DNA of 64,000 bases from assembly GCA_963605405.1 (NCBI GenBank), contig CAVCUP010000009.1, forward strand, positions 1-64,000, given 5' to 3'. The position numbers and the translations under genes are program-made. The stretch is from Paratractidigestivibacter sp963605405. GTDB lineage: Bacteria; Actinomycetota; Coriobacteriia; Coriobacteriales; Atopobiaceae. Below the pieces are notes generated by a model. The model worked only from the letters and a program-made list of their open reading frames with translations, made no database searches and was not told the origin of the DNA. How positions within the stretch are numbered: the first letter of the stretch is position 1; every line of letters begins with the position of its first letter. This document shows, piece after piece, positions 52,345-63,239 of the stretch.

Positions 52345-54407
52345 CGCGCGAATACCCCCATCGATCCCGCGGCGCCCGGCACGTTGGGCGGCACCGCCTG
52401 CCCCGCAGCGCGCGCCGCGTCAAGCACGCCCGGCACCCCCGCGACGCTCGCCGCCGCGCGGGCGCGCTCGCTTATCTCCCAGCCGGACGGAAGCGACCCC
52501 TCGACGTTGTCCGCAAGCCAGGTCATCCCGACGATCGCGTTGCTCGAGAGCGCCGGGAAGCCCGCGAGCTGCACCACGCCGCCCTGGCTGCGCAGCTCCC
52601 CCTCGAAGGGATGGATGGCGCCCGAAACGATGCCCTGGCGCAGCAGCGCGACGAGCTTCTTTGAGGTATAGGGCACATCTCCCGAGAGCCTCACGTCCAC
52701 GACTCCCGAGCTAAGGCCGTACCAGTAGCTCACGGCCTTCTCGCCCGCGCCGCCCGCGCCGGCTACCGCGCCGACGGGCCCGCCTTCCGCATCCCACGAC
52801 CCGTGGAGAAGGCTGCGCACGATCAGCTCATAGTAGCGGCCCCAGTGCCACACGGGCGCCGCGACGTCGCGCATGACGCCGCCATCGAGCAGGTGGAGCC
52901 CGTACTCCCCCGCCCCGCCCCACGGTTTGGCCACGTCGGATCCGCTCATAACGGACACGCCCTGCTCCGCCATAACCTGCTCAAGCCCGGTACCGTCACC
53001 GCGCGACCAGCTCAGCGCCACGCGGGCGCGCGGGTCCACGAGCGCGGCGCCCACCGCGAAGGCGTTTATCTCCGCGATGGTCCCGAGAATGGGGTAATAC
53101 GCTCGGTAACCCACGCGATGGTTCTCGGCCAGGCTCGCCGCGAGCGCGCCGAGCAAGAACTTAGCCTCGAACATCTTGCCGTAATAGGAGCGCACGAGCT
53201 GGTGCGGCAGGCCGATCGAGCAGTTGAGGAAGCGCACAGAAGGGTAGCGCACGGCGGCCTTGACGCTCAGGTCCATAAGGGAGGGCGAGGTGGAGAAGAC
53301 GACCTCGGCCCCGTTGCCCACCGCCGAGCCGACGGCGTCCATAAAGCCCTTCTCATCGGCGCGGTCCTCGTAGACGCAGGTCCGCACGATGCCGCCGAAG
53401 TACTCATCGAGGTGCTGGCGGCCCAGGTCATGCGCGTAGGCCCAACCCGAGGCGCGCACCGGGCGGTCGTGTATAAAGCACACGCGCAGCGGCTGACGCT
53501 CCGTGTATGTTGTTTTTCCCATAAAGAAGTTAAGCACACCCGAGACCGAGGGACCGGACGGCGGAACCGCGGCGCCCGCGGCAGCCGGGTCGGGCGCCTC
53601 CACGAGATCGACCTTCTGGTCGTCGTCCATCCCCTGCATCACGAGCTCGCGCCAGATCCGTCCGAGGCGATCGACCACGATGGACGACGGGACGTCGAGG
53701 ATGCGGTCCTGCGTATAGACGCCCAGGTAAACGAGCATGGCGTCGGCGGGCGTGATGTCCAGGTGGGCCCCGCCGGCGCGCTCATAGGCGCTCGCGAAGA
53801 AGAGATAGCTCTGCCGCAGGTAGTCCACCGCGTCGGCCGGCCACGGCGCACCAAGATCGCGGCCGAAGGCAGCGGCCAGGCGCCGATAACGCCCTTCTCG
53901 GGAGAACTCGACGTCGTAGACAGGACACGCGCGCCAGAACTCGCAAAACTCCCCGTAGAGCCTGCGCTCGGCACCCTCCCACTTGCTCGGGTACAGGCGC
54001 GTGACCTCAGCCGTCACGCTATGAGCGCCGAGGTACTTGAGGACGCTCACGCGTTTGTTGCCTTCCTGCACGTAGAAACGATGCATGAACTCCGTGACGC
54101 GCACAGGGTCGCGGTAGCCTTCCTCGACCTGGATGTCGTAGAGGCGCGCCCATTTGATGGCGAACTCGGAGTCCGCGTCCAACAGCGGCAAGAAGGTGCG
54201 CGAGAACGCGGCCTGCCGCCCCTTGGTCACCGTCCCGACGACCATGTCGAGCGGGATCTCGAGCGTGCCGCAGGACTCGCGGCCCGCGGTCTGGCCCTCG
54301 AGCACGATGCCCTCGAGGTCGGTGAGATAGGGGTGGCGGCCCTCGGCGACGGCGCGGCGGGCGTCCTGCTCGCCGCGCTTGAGTGCCTTGCGGTATGCGT
54401 CTGCCAT
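52341..54407 (-). CDS. ParB-like domain fused to a BMP/PnrA-type ligand-binding domain, no signal peptide
   Basis: A protein of 688 residues. The N-terminal half (about 1-290) contains EGNKRVSVLKYLG at 115-127, which resembles the GxxRxxAxK box of ParB/sulfiredoxin-fold domains. GTVTKGRQAAFSRTFLPLLD precedes it. From about 305 a BMP (PnrA-like) domain follows (RVCFIHDRPVRASGWAYAHDLGRQHLDEYFG, later VVFSTSPSLMDLSVKAAV and YYPILGTIAEINAFAVGAALVDP). Such domains bind nucleosides outside the cell, but here there is no signal peptide or lipobox. It should be a cytosolic sensor. I chose ATG 54407. It overlaps a phosphoesterase gene. Its leader holds a tandem repeat. Confidence 0.78.
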   Translation of the reverse strand: MADAYRKALKRGEQDARRAVAEGRHPYLTDLEGIVLEGQTAGRESCGTLEIPLDMVVGTVTKGRQAAFSRTFLPLLDADSEFAIKWARLYDIQVEEGYRDPVRVTEFMHRFYVQEGNKRVSVLKYLGAHSVTAEVTRLYPSKWEGAERRLYGEFCEFWRACPVYDVEFSREGRYRRLAAAFGRDLGAPWPADAVDYLRQSYLFFASAYERAGGAHLDITPADAMLVYLGVYTQDRILDVPSSIVVDRLGRIWRELVMQGMDDDQKVDLVEAPDPAAAGAAVPPSGPSVSGVLNFFMGKTTYTERQPLRVCFIHDRPVRASGWAYAHDLGRQHLDEYFGGIVRTCVYEDRADEKGFMDAVGSAVGNGAEVVFSTSPSLMDLSVKAAVRYPSVRFLNCSIGLPHQLVRSYYGKMFEAKFLLGALAASLAENHRVGYRAYYPILGTIAEINAFAVGAALVDPRARVALSWSRGDGTGLEQVMAEQGVSVMSGSDVAKPWGGAGEYGLHLLDGGVMRDVAAPVWHWGRYYELIVRSLLHGSWDAEGGPVGAVAGAGGAGEKAVSYWYGLSSGVVDVRLSGDVPYTSKKLVALLRQGIVSGAIHPFEGELRSQGGVVQLAGFPALSSNAIVGMTWLADNVEGSLPSGWEISERARAAASVAGVPGVLDAARAAGQAVPPNVPGAAGSMGVFAR

Positions 54408-54431
54408 GGTCGCTCCAAAATACGCGAGGTC

Positions 54432-54506
54432 GATGCTCGAGGCAATGCTCGAGGTAATGCCCGAGATAATGCCCGGGGTCAATGCCCAAGGTCAATGCAT
54501 GAAGCC
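54432..54506. repeat. 12-13 bp tandem repeat in the leader of the BMP-fusion gene
   Basis: Six units of AATGC-C/T-CGAGG-type sequence, read on the plus strand, lie 25-100 bases upstream of the start codon at 54407. Copy number variation could alter expression. Confidence 0.7.
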
Positions 54507-54665
54507 AATGCGCGCGTTGCCCGCCGAGCCCCGAGGGACGCGGGCCGCCCAAGGGAAGAAGTGGGGGGTGCTTCTGCGTGATAAGGGAGGATCAGGCAAG
54601 AGGCGCGGTCCGCATCCCTCGGGGCTCGGCGGGGGGTCGGGCAAAGGGGCCGTCCCTATGCCCGG

Positions 54666-57122
54666 CTAGCCCATCGTGACGGTCACGCGCACGGTCGAGC
54701 CGGGCGTCGCCACCGGCAGCACCTGTCCCGCGACCTTCTCGCCGTCGACGACGACGGAAGCCACGCCCTTCTGCACGTGGGCGGGGTTCTCGACGCGAAT
54801 CTCGTACGTGGCGCCGCGGTACCTGCGCGTGGCCGCGAAGCCGTCCCACGTGGCCGGCACGCACGGGTCCACCATGAGGCCGTCGAGCGTCGGCTTGAGG
54901 CCCAGGATGTACTGCGAGACGTTCACGAAGGTCCAGGCAGCCGTGCCCGTGAGCCAGGAGTTCTTGCCCTGGCCGAAGTTGACGGCGTCGCGCCCGGCGA
55001 CCATCTGGGAGTACACGTAGGGCTCGGTCGCGTGGCGGGCGGCCTTGTCCTGCAGGAAGGCCGGGCAGATCTTGCGATACACCTCGAAGGCGCGGTCGCC
55101 GTGGCCCACCTGTGTCTCGGCGATGGAGACCCAAGGGTTGTTGTGGCAGAAGATGCCGCCGTTCTCCTTATAGCCGGGCGGATAGCTGGACACCTCGCCG
55201 AGCTCCTTGTGGTACTCGGAGTAGGCCGGCTGGAAAATCATGACGCCGTACTCGGTGTCCAGCAGGCGCTCGACCGACGCCAAGGCCTTCTCGGCATGGC
55301 CGTTGGCCAAACCAACCCCAGCTAGAGGTGCGAATCCCTGCGGCTCGATATAGATCTGGCCCTCCTCGCACTCAGCGCTGCCGACCTTACGGCCGGCCGC
55401 GTCGTAGGCACGCAGGAACCACTCGCCGTCCCAGCCGTCGCGCTCGATGGCGGCGTTCATGCGGCTGCACGCGGCGAGGGCACGGGCGGCCTCCACGTCG
55501 TCGCCGCGCCTCGCCACGATGTCGGCGTACTCGTGGGAGTACTTGACGAACATCGCGGCGATGAAGACGGACTCCGCCACGGGACCCTCGGACGGGCCAG
55601 TGGTCTGGAAGCTCTCCCCCGGCTCCTCGGAAAAGCAGTTGAGGTTGAGGCAGTCGTTCCAGTCGGCGCGGCCGATGAGCGGCAGGCCATGGGGGCCGAG
55701 GTTTGCCAGCGTGTAGTCCATCGAGCGACGCAGGTGCTCGAGCAGCGGGCGAGCCGTCGCCTCGTCATTGTCGAAGGGCACCTGCTCCTCGAGGATGGAG
55801 TAGTCGCCCGTCTCGCGCAGGTAGGCGGAGACGCCGGCGATGAGCCACAGCGGGTCGTCGTTGAAGCCGCCGCCGATGTCGGAGTTGCCCTTCTTGGTAA
55901 GGGGCTGGTACTGGTGGTAGGCCGAGCCGTCCGCCTTCTGGGTGGCCGCGATGTCCAGGATGCGCTGGCGGGCGGCCTCGGGCACGAGGTGCACAAAGCC
56001 GAGGAGATCCTGGTTGGAGTCGCGGAAGCCCATGCCGCGGCCGATGCCGCTCTCGTAGTAGCTCGCCGAACGACTCATGTTGAAGGTGACCATGCACTGG
56101 TACTGGTTCCACACGTTGACCATGCGGTCCACGCGCGCGTCGGGAGTGCTTGCGCTGTAGATGGAAAGAAGCCCGTCCCAGTAGGCGTTGAGCTCTGCGA
56201 ATGCAGCGTCTACCTGCGCGTCGTTCGCGTAGCGGGCCGCAAGCTCGCAGGCGCTGGCGCGGTCGACGCGACCCTTGGACTCCCACTTCGCGTCGCGCGG
56301 GTTCTCGACGTAGCCGAGCACGAAGGTCGCGGTCCAGGACTCGCCGGGCGCGAGCTCGACGTCGAGCTGCTGCGCCGCGATCGGGCTCCAGCCGGAGGCA
56401 ACCGAGCCCGTGCAGGCGCTGGCGGCCACGGCATCCGGCGCGTCGGGGCCGTTGTAGGCGCCGAGAAACGCCGTGCGGTCCGTGTCGAATCCGTCGACGT
56501 CGCGGTTCACGGCGAAAAACGCGAAGTGGTCACGGCGCTCGCGGTACTCGGTCTTGTGGATGAGCATGCGCCCGCCGTCGCGCACCTCGACCTCACCGGT
56601 GCTCAGGTTGCGCTGGAAGTTGCGGTCATCGTCATCGGCGTTCCAGAGGCACCACTCCACGTAGGAGAAGACCTTGAGGGACTTCGCCGCGTCGGTCTCG
56701 TTCGTGAGCGAGAGACGCATGATGTGGCAGGCGTCGTGCACGGGAACGAAGTTCAGGACCTCGGCCGCGACGCCGTTCTTCTTGCCGGCGAGCACGGTGT
56801 AGCCCATGCCGTGGCGGCACTCGTAGGCGTCGAGACGGGCGCGCGTCGGCTGCCAGCCGGGGTTCCACACGTCGTCGCCGTCCTTGATGTACAGGTAGCG
56901 GCCATTGTTGTCGGCAGGCACGTTGTTGTAGCGGTAGCGGGTGATGCGGCGGAGCTTGGCGTCGCGGTAGAAGCTGTACCCGCCGCCCGTGTTGGAGATG
57001 AGCGAGAAGAACCCGTTCGTGCCCAGGTAGTTGATCCAAGGCAGCGGGGTCTTGGGGGTGGTTATCACGTACTCGCGACGTACGTCGTCGAAGTACCCGA
57101 ACTCGGACATGGACTCTGTCAT
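54666..57122 (-). CDS. Cellobiose phosphorylase (GH94)
   Basis: A cytosolic phosphorylase of 818 residues that splits cellobiose with phosphate into glucose-1-phosphate and glucose, saving ATP. The N-terminal beta-sandwich begins YFDDVRREYVITTPKTPLPWINYLG, closely like characterised cellobiose phosphorylases. The (alpha/alpha)6 barrel contains the general acid Asp490 in GRADWNDCLN, with GIGRGMGFRDSNQDLLGF and EPYVYSQMVAGRD. I chose ATG 57122 over TTG 57128. It is in line with the GH31 gene and lies downstream of an ABC uptake system. Related disaccharides cannot be excluded. Confidence 0.9.
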   Translation of the reverse strand: MTESMSEFGYFDDVRREYVITTPKTPLPWINYLGTNGFFSLISNTGGGYSFYRDAKLRRITRYRYNNVPADNNGRYLYIKDGDDVWNPGWQPTRARLDAYECRHGMGYTVLAGKKNGVAAEVLNFVPVHDACHIMRLSLTNETDAAKSLKVFSYVEWCLWNADDDDRNFQRNLSTGEVEVRDGGRMLIHKTEYRERRDHFAFFAVNRDVDGFDTDRTAFLGAYNGPDAPDAVAASACTGSVASGWSPIAAQQLDVELAPGESWTATFVLGYVENPRDAKWESKGRVDRASACELAARYANDAQVDAAFAELNAYWDGLLSIYSASTPDARVDRMVNVWNQYQCMVTFNMSRSASYYESGIGRGMGFRDSNQDLLGFVHLVPEAARQRILDIAATQKADGSAYHQYQPLTKKGNSDIGGGFNDDPLWLIAGVSAYLRETGDYSILEEQVPFDNDEATARPLLEHLRRSMDYTLANLGPHGLPLIGRADWNDCLNLNCFSEEPGESFQTTGPSEGPVAESVFIAAMFVKYSHEYADIVARRGDDVEAARALAACSRMNAAIERDGWDGEWFLRAYDAAGRKVGSAECEEGQIYIEPQGFAPLAGVGLANGHAEKALASVERLLDTEYGVMIFQPAYSEYHKELGEVSSYPPGYKENGGIFCHNNPWVSIAETQVGHGDRAFEVYRKICPAFLQDKAARHATEPYVYSQMVAGRDAVNFGQGKNSWLTGTAAWTFVNVSQYILGLKPTLDGLMVDPCVPATWDGFAATRRYRGATYEIRVENPAHVQKGVASVVVDGEKVAGQVLPVATPGSTVRVTVTMG

Positions 57123-57216
57123 GTTCAAGGCCTTTCACAGTGGCGCGGGGAGTCGGCCCTCGCGTCGAATCAATTGTTCAATAAGGCAGAGAGGCTGTCC
57201 CTCCGCACCTGCCAAT

Positions 57217-57245
57217 GGGGCAGAGGGAACCGCTCCCTTTGCCCC
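57217..57245 (-). terminator. Hairpin between GH31 and GH94 genes
   Basis: A 12-bp stem with one mismatch (GGGGCAGAGGGA / TCCCTTTGCCCC) and a 5-base loop, without a T-run. It may stabilise the upstream RNA rather than end it. Confidence 0.4.
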
Positions 57246-57252
57246 GGGGAGT

Positions 57253-59244
57253 CTACTGGCGCTCGAAGACGGGGATGGACTCGAGCGGCGCGGGCGAGAC
57301 GATCGTCTGGCCACCCTCGAAGACCTCGCCCGTGCGGACGTCCTTCCAGGTGCCGGCGGGCAGGTAGACCTCACGCTCCCACATGTCCTCGTAGAAGATC
57401 GGGGCCACGAGGAGCTTATCGCCGAAGAGATACTGGTCGTAGAGGTCCCAGCACTTCTCGTCTTCGGGGAACTCGTAGAACATCGGGCGCAGAAGCGGCG
57501 CGCCCGTCTCGTGAGCCTCGTCGAAGAGCTGCTTGATGTAGGGCTTCATGGCAAGGCGCACGTCTAGGTAGTCGCGCATGATCTTGAAGTTCTTCTCGCC
57601 ATAGCTCCAAAGCTCGTTGGGCTGGCCGGTGCGCTGGGAGCCGCCGCCGAAGCTCGAGTTGTCGAGGTTCGGGATGTTGTAGGGGCCGCGGTCGCCGTGC
57701 ATGCGCAGGATCGGCGTGTAGACGGCGAACTCGTACCAGCGAATGAGCAGCTGCTGGAAGTAGGGGTCCTCGACGTCATCGGTCATGAAGCCGCCGATGT
57801 CCGTGGTCCACCAGGGCATGCCGCAGATAGCCATGTTGATGCCGCACTGGAACTGGTCGCGGAAGCCCTCGAAGGTGGAGGGCACATCGCCCGACCACAC
57901 CACGTTGCCGTACTTCTGGGAGCCCGCCCAGGCGCTGCGCAGCAGGTTGACGGAGGGCAGGCCCTCCTTGACCTGGTTGTCGTAGACGATGCGGCTGTAC
58001 CACTGCGGGTAGATGTTGGTGCACTCGAGCGCGGTGCCCAGCCAGTAGCGGTAGTTGTCGTAGTCGTAGACGGCGTAGTCGGGCTCGGCGTTGTCCATCC
58101 AGAACATGTCGATGCCGTAGTCGGCGTAGTTCTTCTTGAGCTTAGCCCACACGTAGTCGCGGGTCTCGGGGTTGGTGGCGTCGATCTCCAGGCAGTCGCC
58201 GAGGTAGTCATAGGTCTGGATGCTGCCGCGCTCGGTGCGGATCAGCATGCCGTTCTCGAACATCTCGCCGAAGTTCTCGCTGCGGCGGTCGACCGAGGGC
58301 CAGACCGAGACGCAGACCTTGATGCCCATGGAGTGGAGCTCGTCGACCATGGCCTTGGGGTCGGGCCAGTAGGTCTCGTCGAAGCGCCAGTCGCCCTGGT
58401 AGGGCCAGTGGAAGAAGTCGATGACGATGAGGTCGATGGGGACGTTGTGCTCCTTGCAGGCGTGCGCGACGTCGAGCACCTCCTCCTGGGTGCGGTAACG
58501 CAGCTTGCACTGCCAGAGTCCCATGAGGTCCTCGGGGAACTCAGGCGCGCGGCCGGTGACGGCGCAGTAGTCCTCGACGATGGCGCGCGGGTCCTCGTCG
58601 GCGCAGATCCAGTAGTCCATCTCCTTGGAGCACTCGCTTGTCCACTCGGTGATGTTGTAGCCGAAGGTGGCGCGGCCCACGGCGGGGTTGTTCCACAGGA
58701 AGCCGTAGCCGAGGTTGGAGAGGCAGAACGGAATGGTGACCTGCGAGTTCCTCTGCGCGAGGTCGAGCACGCAGCCCTTCATGTTGGTCTGGGCCTGCTG
58801 GTACTGGCCCATGCCGAAGAGCTTCTCGCCGTCGTTGGCCTCGAACTTGATGTTGAGCTGGTAGTCGCCGCCGGTGCGCGGGATGTAGTTGCGCGCCACG
58901 ACCTTGAGGCAGCGACTCTGGCGCGAGATCGTGCCGTCGTAGCTGCGGTAGTGCTCGCGCAGGATCTTCTTTCCGTCGCGGTAGAAGGTGAGGATGCCCA
59001 CGCGGTTCACCCAGACGGAGATGCGGCCGTTGGTGATGGTCCAGCCGCCGTCCTCGTGCTGCTCGGCGGTGACGCCGGCCTCGGCGGCGGGCGTCACGGG
59101 CTCGGTGAGAGCCCAGTCGCGGCCGGTGAACTCGGGGTACTTGGTGCCGCGCACGCGGAAGGCGTTCTTGCCCCAAGGCTCGATGCGCAGGGTCTCGGCC
59201 TGGCGGCGAAGCTCGAACACGCCGTTGTCGAAGGAGGTCTTCAT
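57253..59244 (-). CDS. GH31 glycosidase, probably alpha-xylosidase or alpha-glucosidase
   Basis: An intracellular retaining alpha-glycosidase of about 663 residues. An N-terminal beta-sandwich (1-230) precedes the TIM barrel. The nucleophile is Asp384 in MFWMDNAEPD; the acid/base is Asp453 in VWSGDVPSTFEGF. WWTTDIGGF and RWYEFAVYTPILRMHGDR are typical GH31 strands. The WMDNAEPD motif fits the alpha-xylosidase-like branch better than classic alpha-glucosidases (usually DMNE). I started at ATG 59244; TTG 59271 is possible. No signal peptide is seen. It lies between an ABC ATPase and cellobiose phosphorylase. Confidence 0.85.
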   Translation of the reverse strand: MKTSFDNGVFELRRQAETLRIEPWGKNAFRVRGTKYPEFTGRDWALTEPVTPAAEAGVTAEQHEDGGWTITNGRISVWVNRVGILTFYRDGKKILREHYRSYDGTISRQSRCLKVVARNYIPRTGGDYQLNIKFEANDGEKLFGMGQYQQAQTNMKGCVLDLAQRNSQVTIPFCLSNLGYGFLWNNPAVGRATFGYNITEWTSECSKEMDYWICADEDPRAIVEDYCAVTGRAPEFPEDLMGLWQCKLRYRTQEEVLDVAHACKEHNVPIDLIVIDFFHWPYQGDWRFDETYWPDPKAMVDELHSMGIKVCVSVWPSVDRRSENFGEMFENGMLIRTERGSIQTYDYLGDCLEIDATNPETRDYVWAKLKKNYADYGIDMFWMDNAEPDYAVYDYDNYRYWLGTALECTNIYPQWYSRIVYDNQVKEGLPSVNLLRSAWAGSQKYGNVVWSGDVPSTFEGFRDQFQCGINMAICGMPWWTTDIGGFMTDDVEDPYFQQLLIRWYEFAVYTPILRMHGDRGPYNIPNLDNSSFGGGSQRTGQPNELWSYGEKNFKIMRDYLDVRLAMKPYIKQLFDEAHETGAPLLRPMFYEFPEDEKCWDLYDQYLFGDKLLVAPIFYEDMWEREVYLPAGTWKDVRTGEVFEGGQTIVSPAPLESIPVFERQ

Positions 59245-59295
59245 ATCGGTCCAATCTGTGAAGTCGAACAAAAGAGTCGAATGGCGAGAGACGCG

Positions 59296-60492
<1,197 letters not shown>

Positions 60493-60539
60493 GACGCTCG
60501 CTCCTTAACTGAAACTGCGGTGACGGATGTGTTCGGGTG

Positions 60540-62513
60540 CTAGACCCATGCCCCGTCGGAGGCGGCGATCTTTACCTCCAGCGGCTGCAGGGTCACTCGA
60601 TTTCCCTGGTAGAAGAACGTGTGGCTCTTCATCGTGTTGTTGAAGAAGAACCGGAACTCGCGGCCCGCGCCCGAGCGCGTGGAGCTCTCCACGCCGGCGG
60701 GCAGGTTCTCGATGAAGTCGATGCCGGCCAGGCGCAGCTCGCTCACCAGAAGCGCGCGGTGGAAGCTCTTGTCGCCGACGGTGCCCACGTAGGAGCAGGT
60801 GCCCGCGCCGTAGTCGTTGCGGCAGGCGGCGGGCATGCCCGCGTAGTAGCGCTGGTCGTACTCGGCGATGGCGCGGGCGCCATCGAGCTCGAGCAGGTCA
60901 CACCACACGCCGATGTTGTGGACGTTGCCGTTGGAGTCACGCACGGTCTGGACGGCCTCGCCGATGGCGTCGCTCTCGAGCACGCGGCAGCCGCAGAGGG
61001 CCGCGAACTTGCCCGGCAGGTACTCCCCCACCGTGCAGTTGCCGTCCTCGTCCTTGGCGCCCGAGCGCACGGTGAGGACGGCGTGGCCGCCGGCCGCCAC
61101 GTAGGCCTCGAGCTTCTGGACAAATGAGTCGCTGGTCACGGCATACGCGGGCACGATCACAAGCTTGTGGCGCGCAGGATCGAGCGGCTCGGAATCGCTC
61201 ACCACGTCCACGTTCACGCCCAAGGCCATGAGGGTGTCGTGGAAGAGGCGCTCCTGGCGCCAATAGTCGAAGCCGCGGCTCTGGGCCTGGTTCGCGAAGT
61301 TGTAGTTCTGGTCCGGCGAGAAGACGAGCGCGACCTGAGCCTCGACGGTCGTCTGGTCCAGGCCCTCGACCTTTGCCAGGCGGTCGGCCAAAAGCTCAAG
61401 CTCCTTCAGGCGGCGGTTCGGCTTGTTGTCGTGGTCGAGCAGGCCATAGCAGTACATCTCGGCACCGGTCGAAGCCGTGCGCCAGCGGAAGAAGTTGAGC
61501 ATGTCCGCGCCGTGCGCCACGGCCTGCAGCGCATAGCCCTCGAGCATGCCCGGCTCCATGGCGCGCGTTGTGGGCGCCCAGCAGCCCATGGGCCCGCCGA
61601 GCTGCTCCATGACCCAGAAGTTCTGGTTCTTCCAGCCGCGGACCATGTCGAGCGCGAAGGCGTTGGAATAGACCTCGCCCGCGTCCTCGGGGATCTCGAG
61701 CGGCGGGTAGTTGTCGTAGGAGGCCACGTCGAGCGACGCGAACTCCTTATAGAAGTCCTGTACATGCAGGCCGAAGCAGGCGTTGGTGGTGATGGTCGCG
61801 GACGGGTCGTACTCGCGGATGAGCGCCGCCTGGAAGGCCACGTACTCGGCCGTGGTCTCGGAGCAGAAGCGCTCGTAATCGAGCATGTAGGCGGGGTTGA
61901 ACCAGTCGGACTTGTTCACCCACGCGGTGTTGAAGCACTCGATCTGGGACCAGTCGGAGTACTCGCCGCTCCACACGACGGTGCCCCAGTCGCGGTTGAG
62001 CCGCTCGAGCGTGCCGTGCTTCCGGCGGCAGTACTCCTGGAAGCGCTCGCGGCAAGAAGGGCAGGTGCAGTGATTGGACTCGACCTCGTTATCGATCTGC
62101 CAGGCGAGGACCTCGGGTCGGCCGGCGTAGCGCTCGGCCATCTTGCGCACGATCTTCTCGGCATAGGCGCGGAAGGTCGGCGAGGTCTGGCAACGGTGGC
62201 CGCGAATGCCCAGGTGGGTACGCTGGCCGTCGCGCTCGCACTGGACGGTATCGGGGTGCTCGGTGTAGAGCCACAGGGGCGCGCAGTTCGTCGGTGTGCC
62301 GAGGATGACCTTCATGCCGTATCGGGCGATGAGGTCGATGGCGTCGTCGAGCCACTCGAAGTCGTAGACGCCCTCAGCGGGCTCCATACGGCTCCACGCG
62401 AACTCGCCCACGCGCACGGCGTGAACACCGAGCTCGGCCATGGCGCGCACGTCGGGCTCCCACATGGAGCGGTCCCAGTGCTCAGGGTAGTAGTCGATGG
62501 CGATCTGTATCAT
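60540..62513 (-). CDS. Beta-galactosidase (GH42)
   Basis: A cytosolic beta-galactosidase of 657 residues. The barrel begins AIDYYPEHWDRSMWEPDVRAM. The acid/base is Glu143 in WQIDNEVES. Four Cys around 149-165 (CTCPSC...C) fit the zinc site common in GH42. The nucleophile is in WVMEQLGGPMG. A trimerisation domain follows from about 400 and a small C-terminal domain ends the protein. No signal peptide. It would remove terminal beta-linked galactose from imported oligosaccharides. AAGGAA precedes the start. It lies between the DUF624 and ABC ATPase genes. Confidence 0.92.
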   Translation of the reverse strand: MIQIAIDYYPEHWDRSMWEPDVRAMAELGVHAVRVGEFAWSRMEPAEGVYDFEWLDDAIDLIARYGMKVILGTPTNCAPLWLYTEHPDTVQCERDGQRTHLGIRGHRCQTSPTFRAYAEKIVRKMAERYAGRPEVLAWQIDNEVESNHCTCPSCRERFQEYCRRKHGTLERLNRDWGTVVWSGEYSDWSQIECFNTAWVNKSDWFNPAYMLDYERFCSETTAEYVAFQAALIREYDPSATITTNACFGLHVQDFYKEFASLDVASYDNYPPLEIPEDAGEVYSNAFALDMVRGWKNQNFWVMEQLGGPMGCWAPTTRAMEPGMLEGYALQAVAHGADMLNFFRWRTASTGAEMYCYGLLDHDNKPNRRLKELELLADRLAKVEGLDQTTVEAQVALVFSPDQNYNFANQAQSRGFDYWRQERLFHDTLMALGVNVDVVSDSEPLDPARHKLVIVPAYAVTSDSFVQKLEAYVAAGGHAVLTVRSGAKDEDGNCTVGEYLPGKFAALCGCRVLESDAIGEAVQTVRDSNGNVHNIGVWCDLLELDGARAIAEYDQRYYAGMPAACRNDYGAGTCSYVGTVGDKSFHRALLVSELRLAGIDFIENLPAGVESSTRSGAGREFRFFFNNTMKSHTFFYQGNRVTLQPLEVKIAASDGAWV

Positions 62514-62525
62514 GCGAGAAATTCC

Positions 62526-63182
62526 TTACCAGTCGCGTTCGCTCGAAATGGTGATGCCGTCGTCGGCCATGCCGTCGCCCTCGAGGGCGCGGAAGATGGG
62601 CATGGCGACCTGGCAGGTGGTGTAGACGGCGAGCGCCGGGGCGAAGAAGAGCCCTGCGTAGGTGAGCACCGGGGCCGTGAAGCCGAAGATAAGCACCTGC
62701 AGGCCGAGCACGCCGGCGAGCATCATCGTCTTGCCAAAGAACCGGATGCAGATAAGTCGGGAGTTGCGCATCTGCTGAAGCAGGGAGTTCCTGTAGCGGG
62801 CCTCGAGGGGAAAGACGTAGGCGAAGTGCGCGAAGGCCATCACCACGATAAGAAGGGCGACGATGAGGAAGCCGACGGGGTTGTCCGGGAGCTTCTCGAA
62901 GAGCTGCCAGCTCATCCAGGCGCTCCATGCGCAGGCAAGAAGCGCACACGTGAGCGCGGCGCCGTGCTTGAGGTTGGCGACCCACGCGCCCCAGAAGGCG
63001 CGCGTGATGCCAACGTCCTCGCGGTCCTCGCTCATCTTGAGGAGCACGGTGAAGGCGGCCGTCACGGAGGCCCCGGCGGTAACGACGGGCACGCACCCCA
63101 CTATCAGCCAGAAGTTGACGATGAGCAGGTTCGTTGCCTTGATGCCCGCCTGGACGAACGGCGACTCGATCGTGATCTTCAC
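62526..63182 (-). CDS. DUF624/YesL-family membrane protein
   Basis: A membrane protein of 218 residues with five to six spans, e.g. ATNLLIVNFWLIVGCVPVVTAGAS and FLIVALLIVVMAFAHFAYVFPLEARY. RYRNSLLQQMRNSRLICIRFFGKTMM is the YesL hallmark. Members usually sit in ABC sugar-uptake operons, yet their biochemical role is not established. The start is GTG 63182, preceded by GAGGAGGG. It lies 57 bases after the binding-protein gene. Confidence 0.82.
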   Translation of the reverse strand: MKITIESPFVQAGIKATNLLIVNFWLIVGCVPVVTAGASVTAAFTVLLKMSEDREDVGITRAFWGAWVANLKHGAALTCALLACAWSAWMSWQLFEKLPDNPVGFLIVALLIVVMAFAHFAYVFPLEARYRNSLLQQMRNSRLICIRFFGKTMMLAGVLGLQVLIFGFTAPVLTYAGLFFAPALAVYTTCQVAMPIFRALEGDGMADDGITISSERDW

Positions 63183-63239
63183 CCGCGTCTTCCCTCCTCG
63201 AGGTCGGGCCCGCGCATCGGGGCGCGGGCCCCTTAACCG

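Noticed and set aside
55300..55345. A tRNA T-arm-like GGTGCGAATCCC
   Set aside because: It lies inside the GH94 gene in frame and no acceptor stem or cloverleaf can be folded around it.
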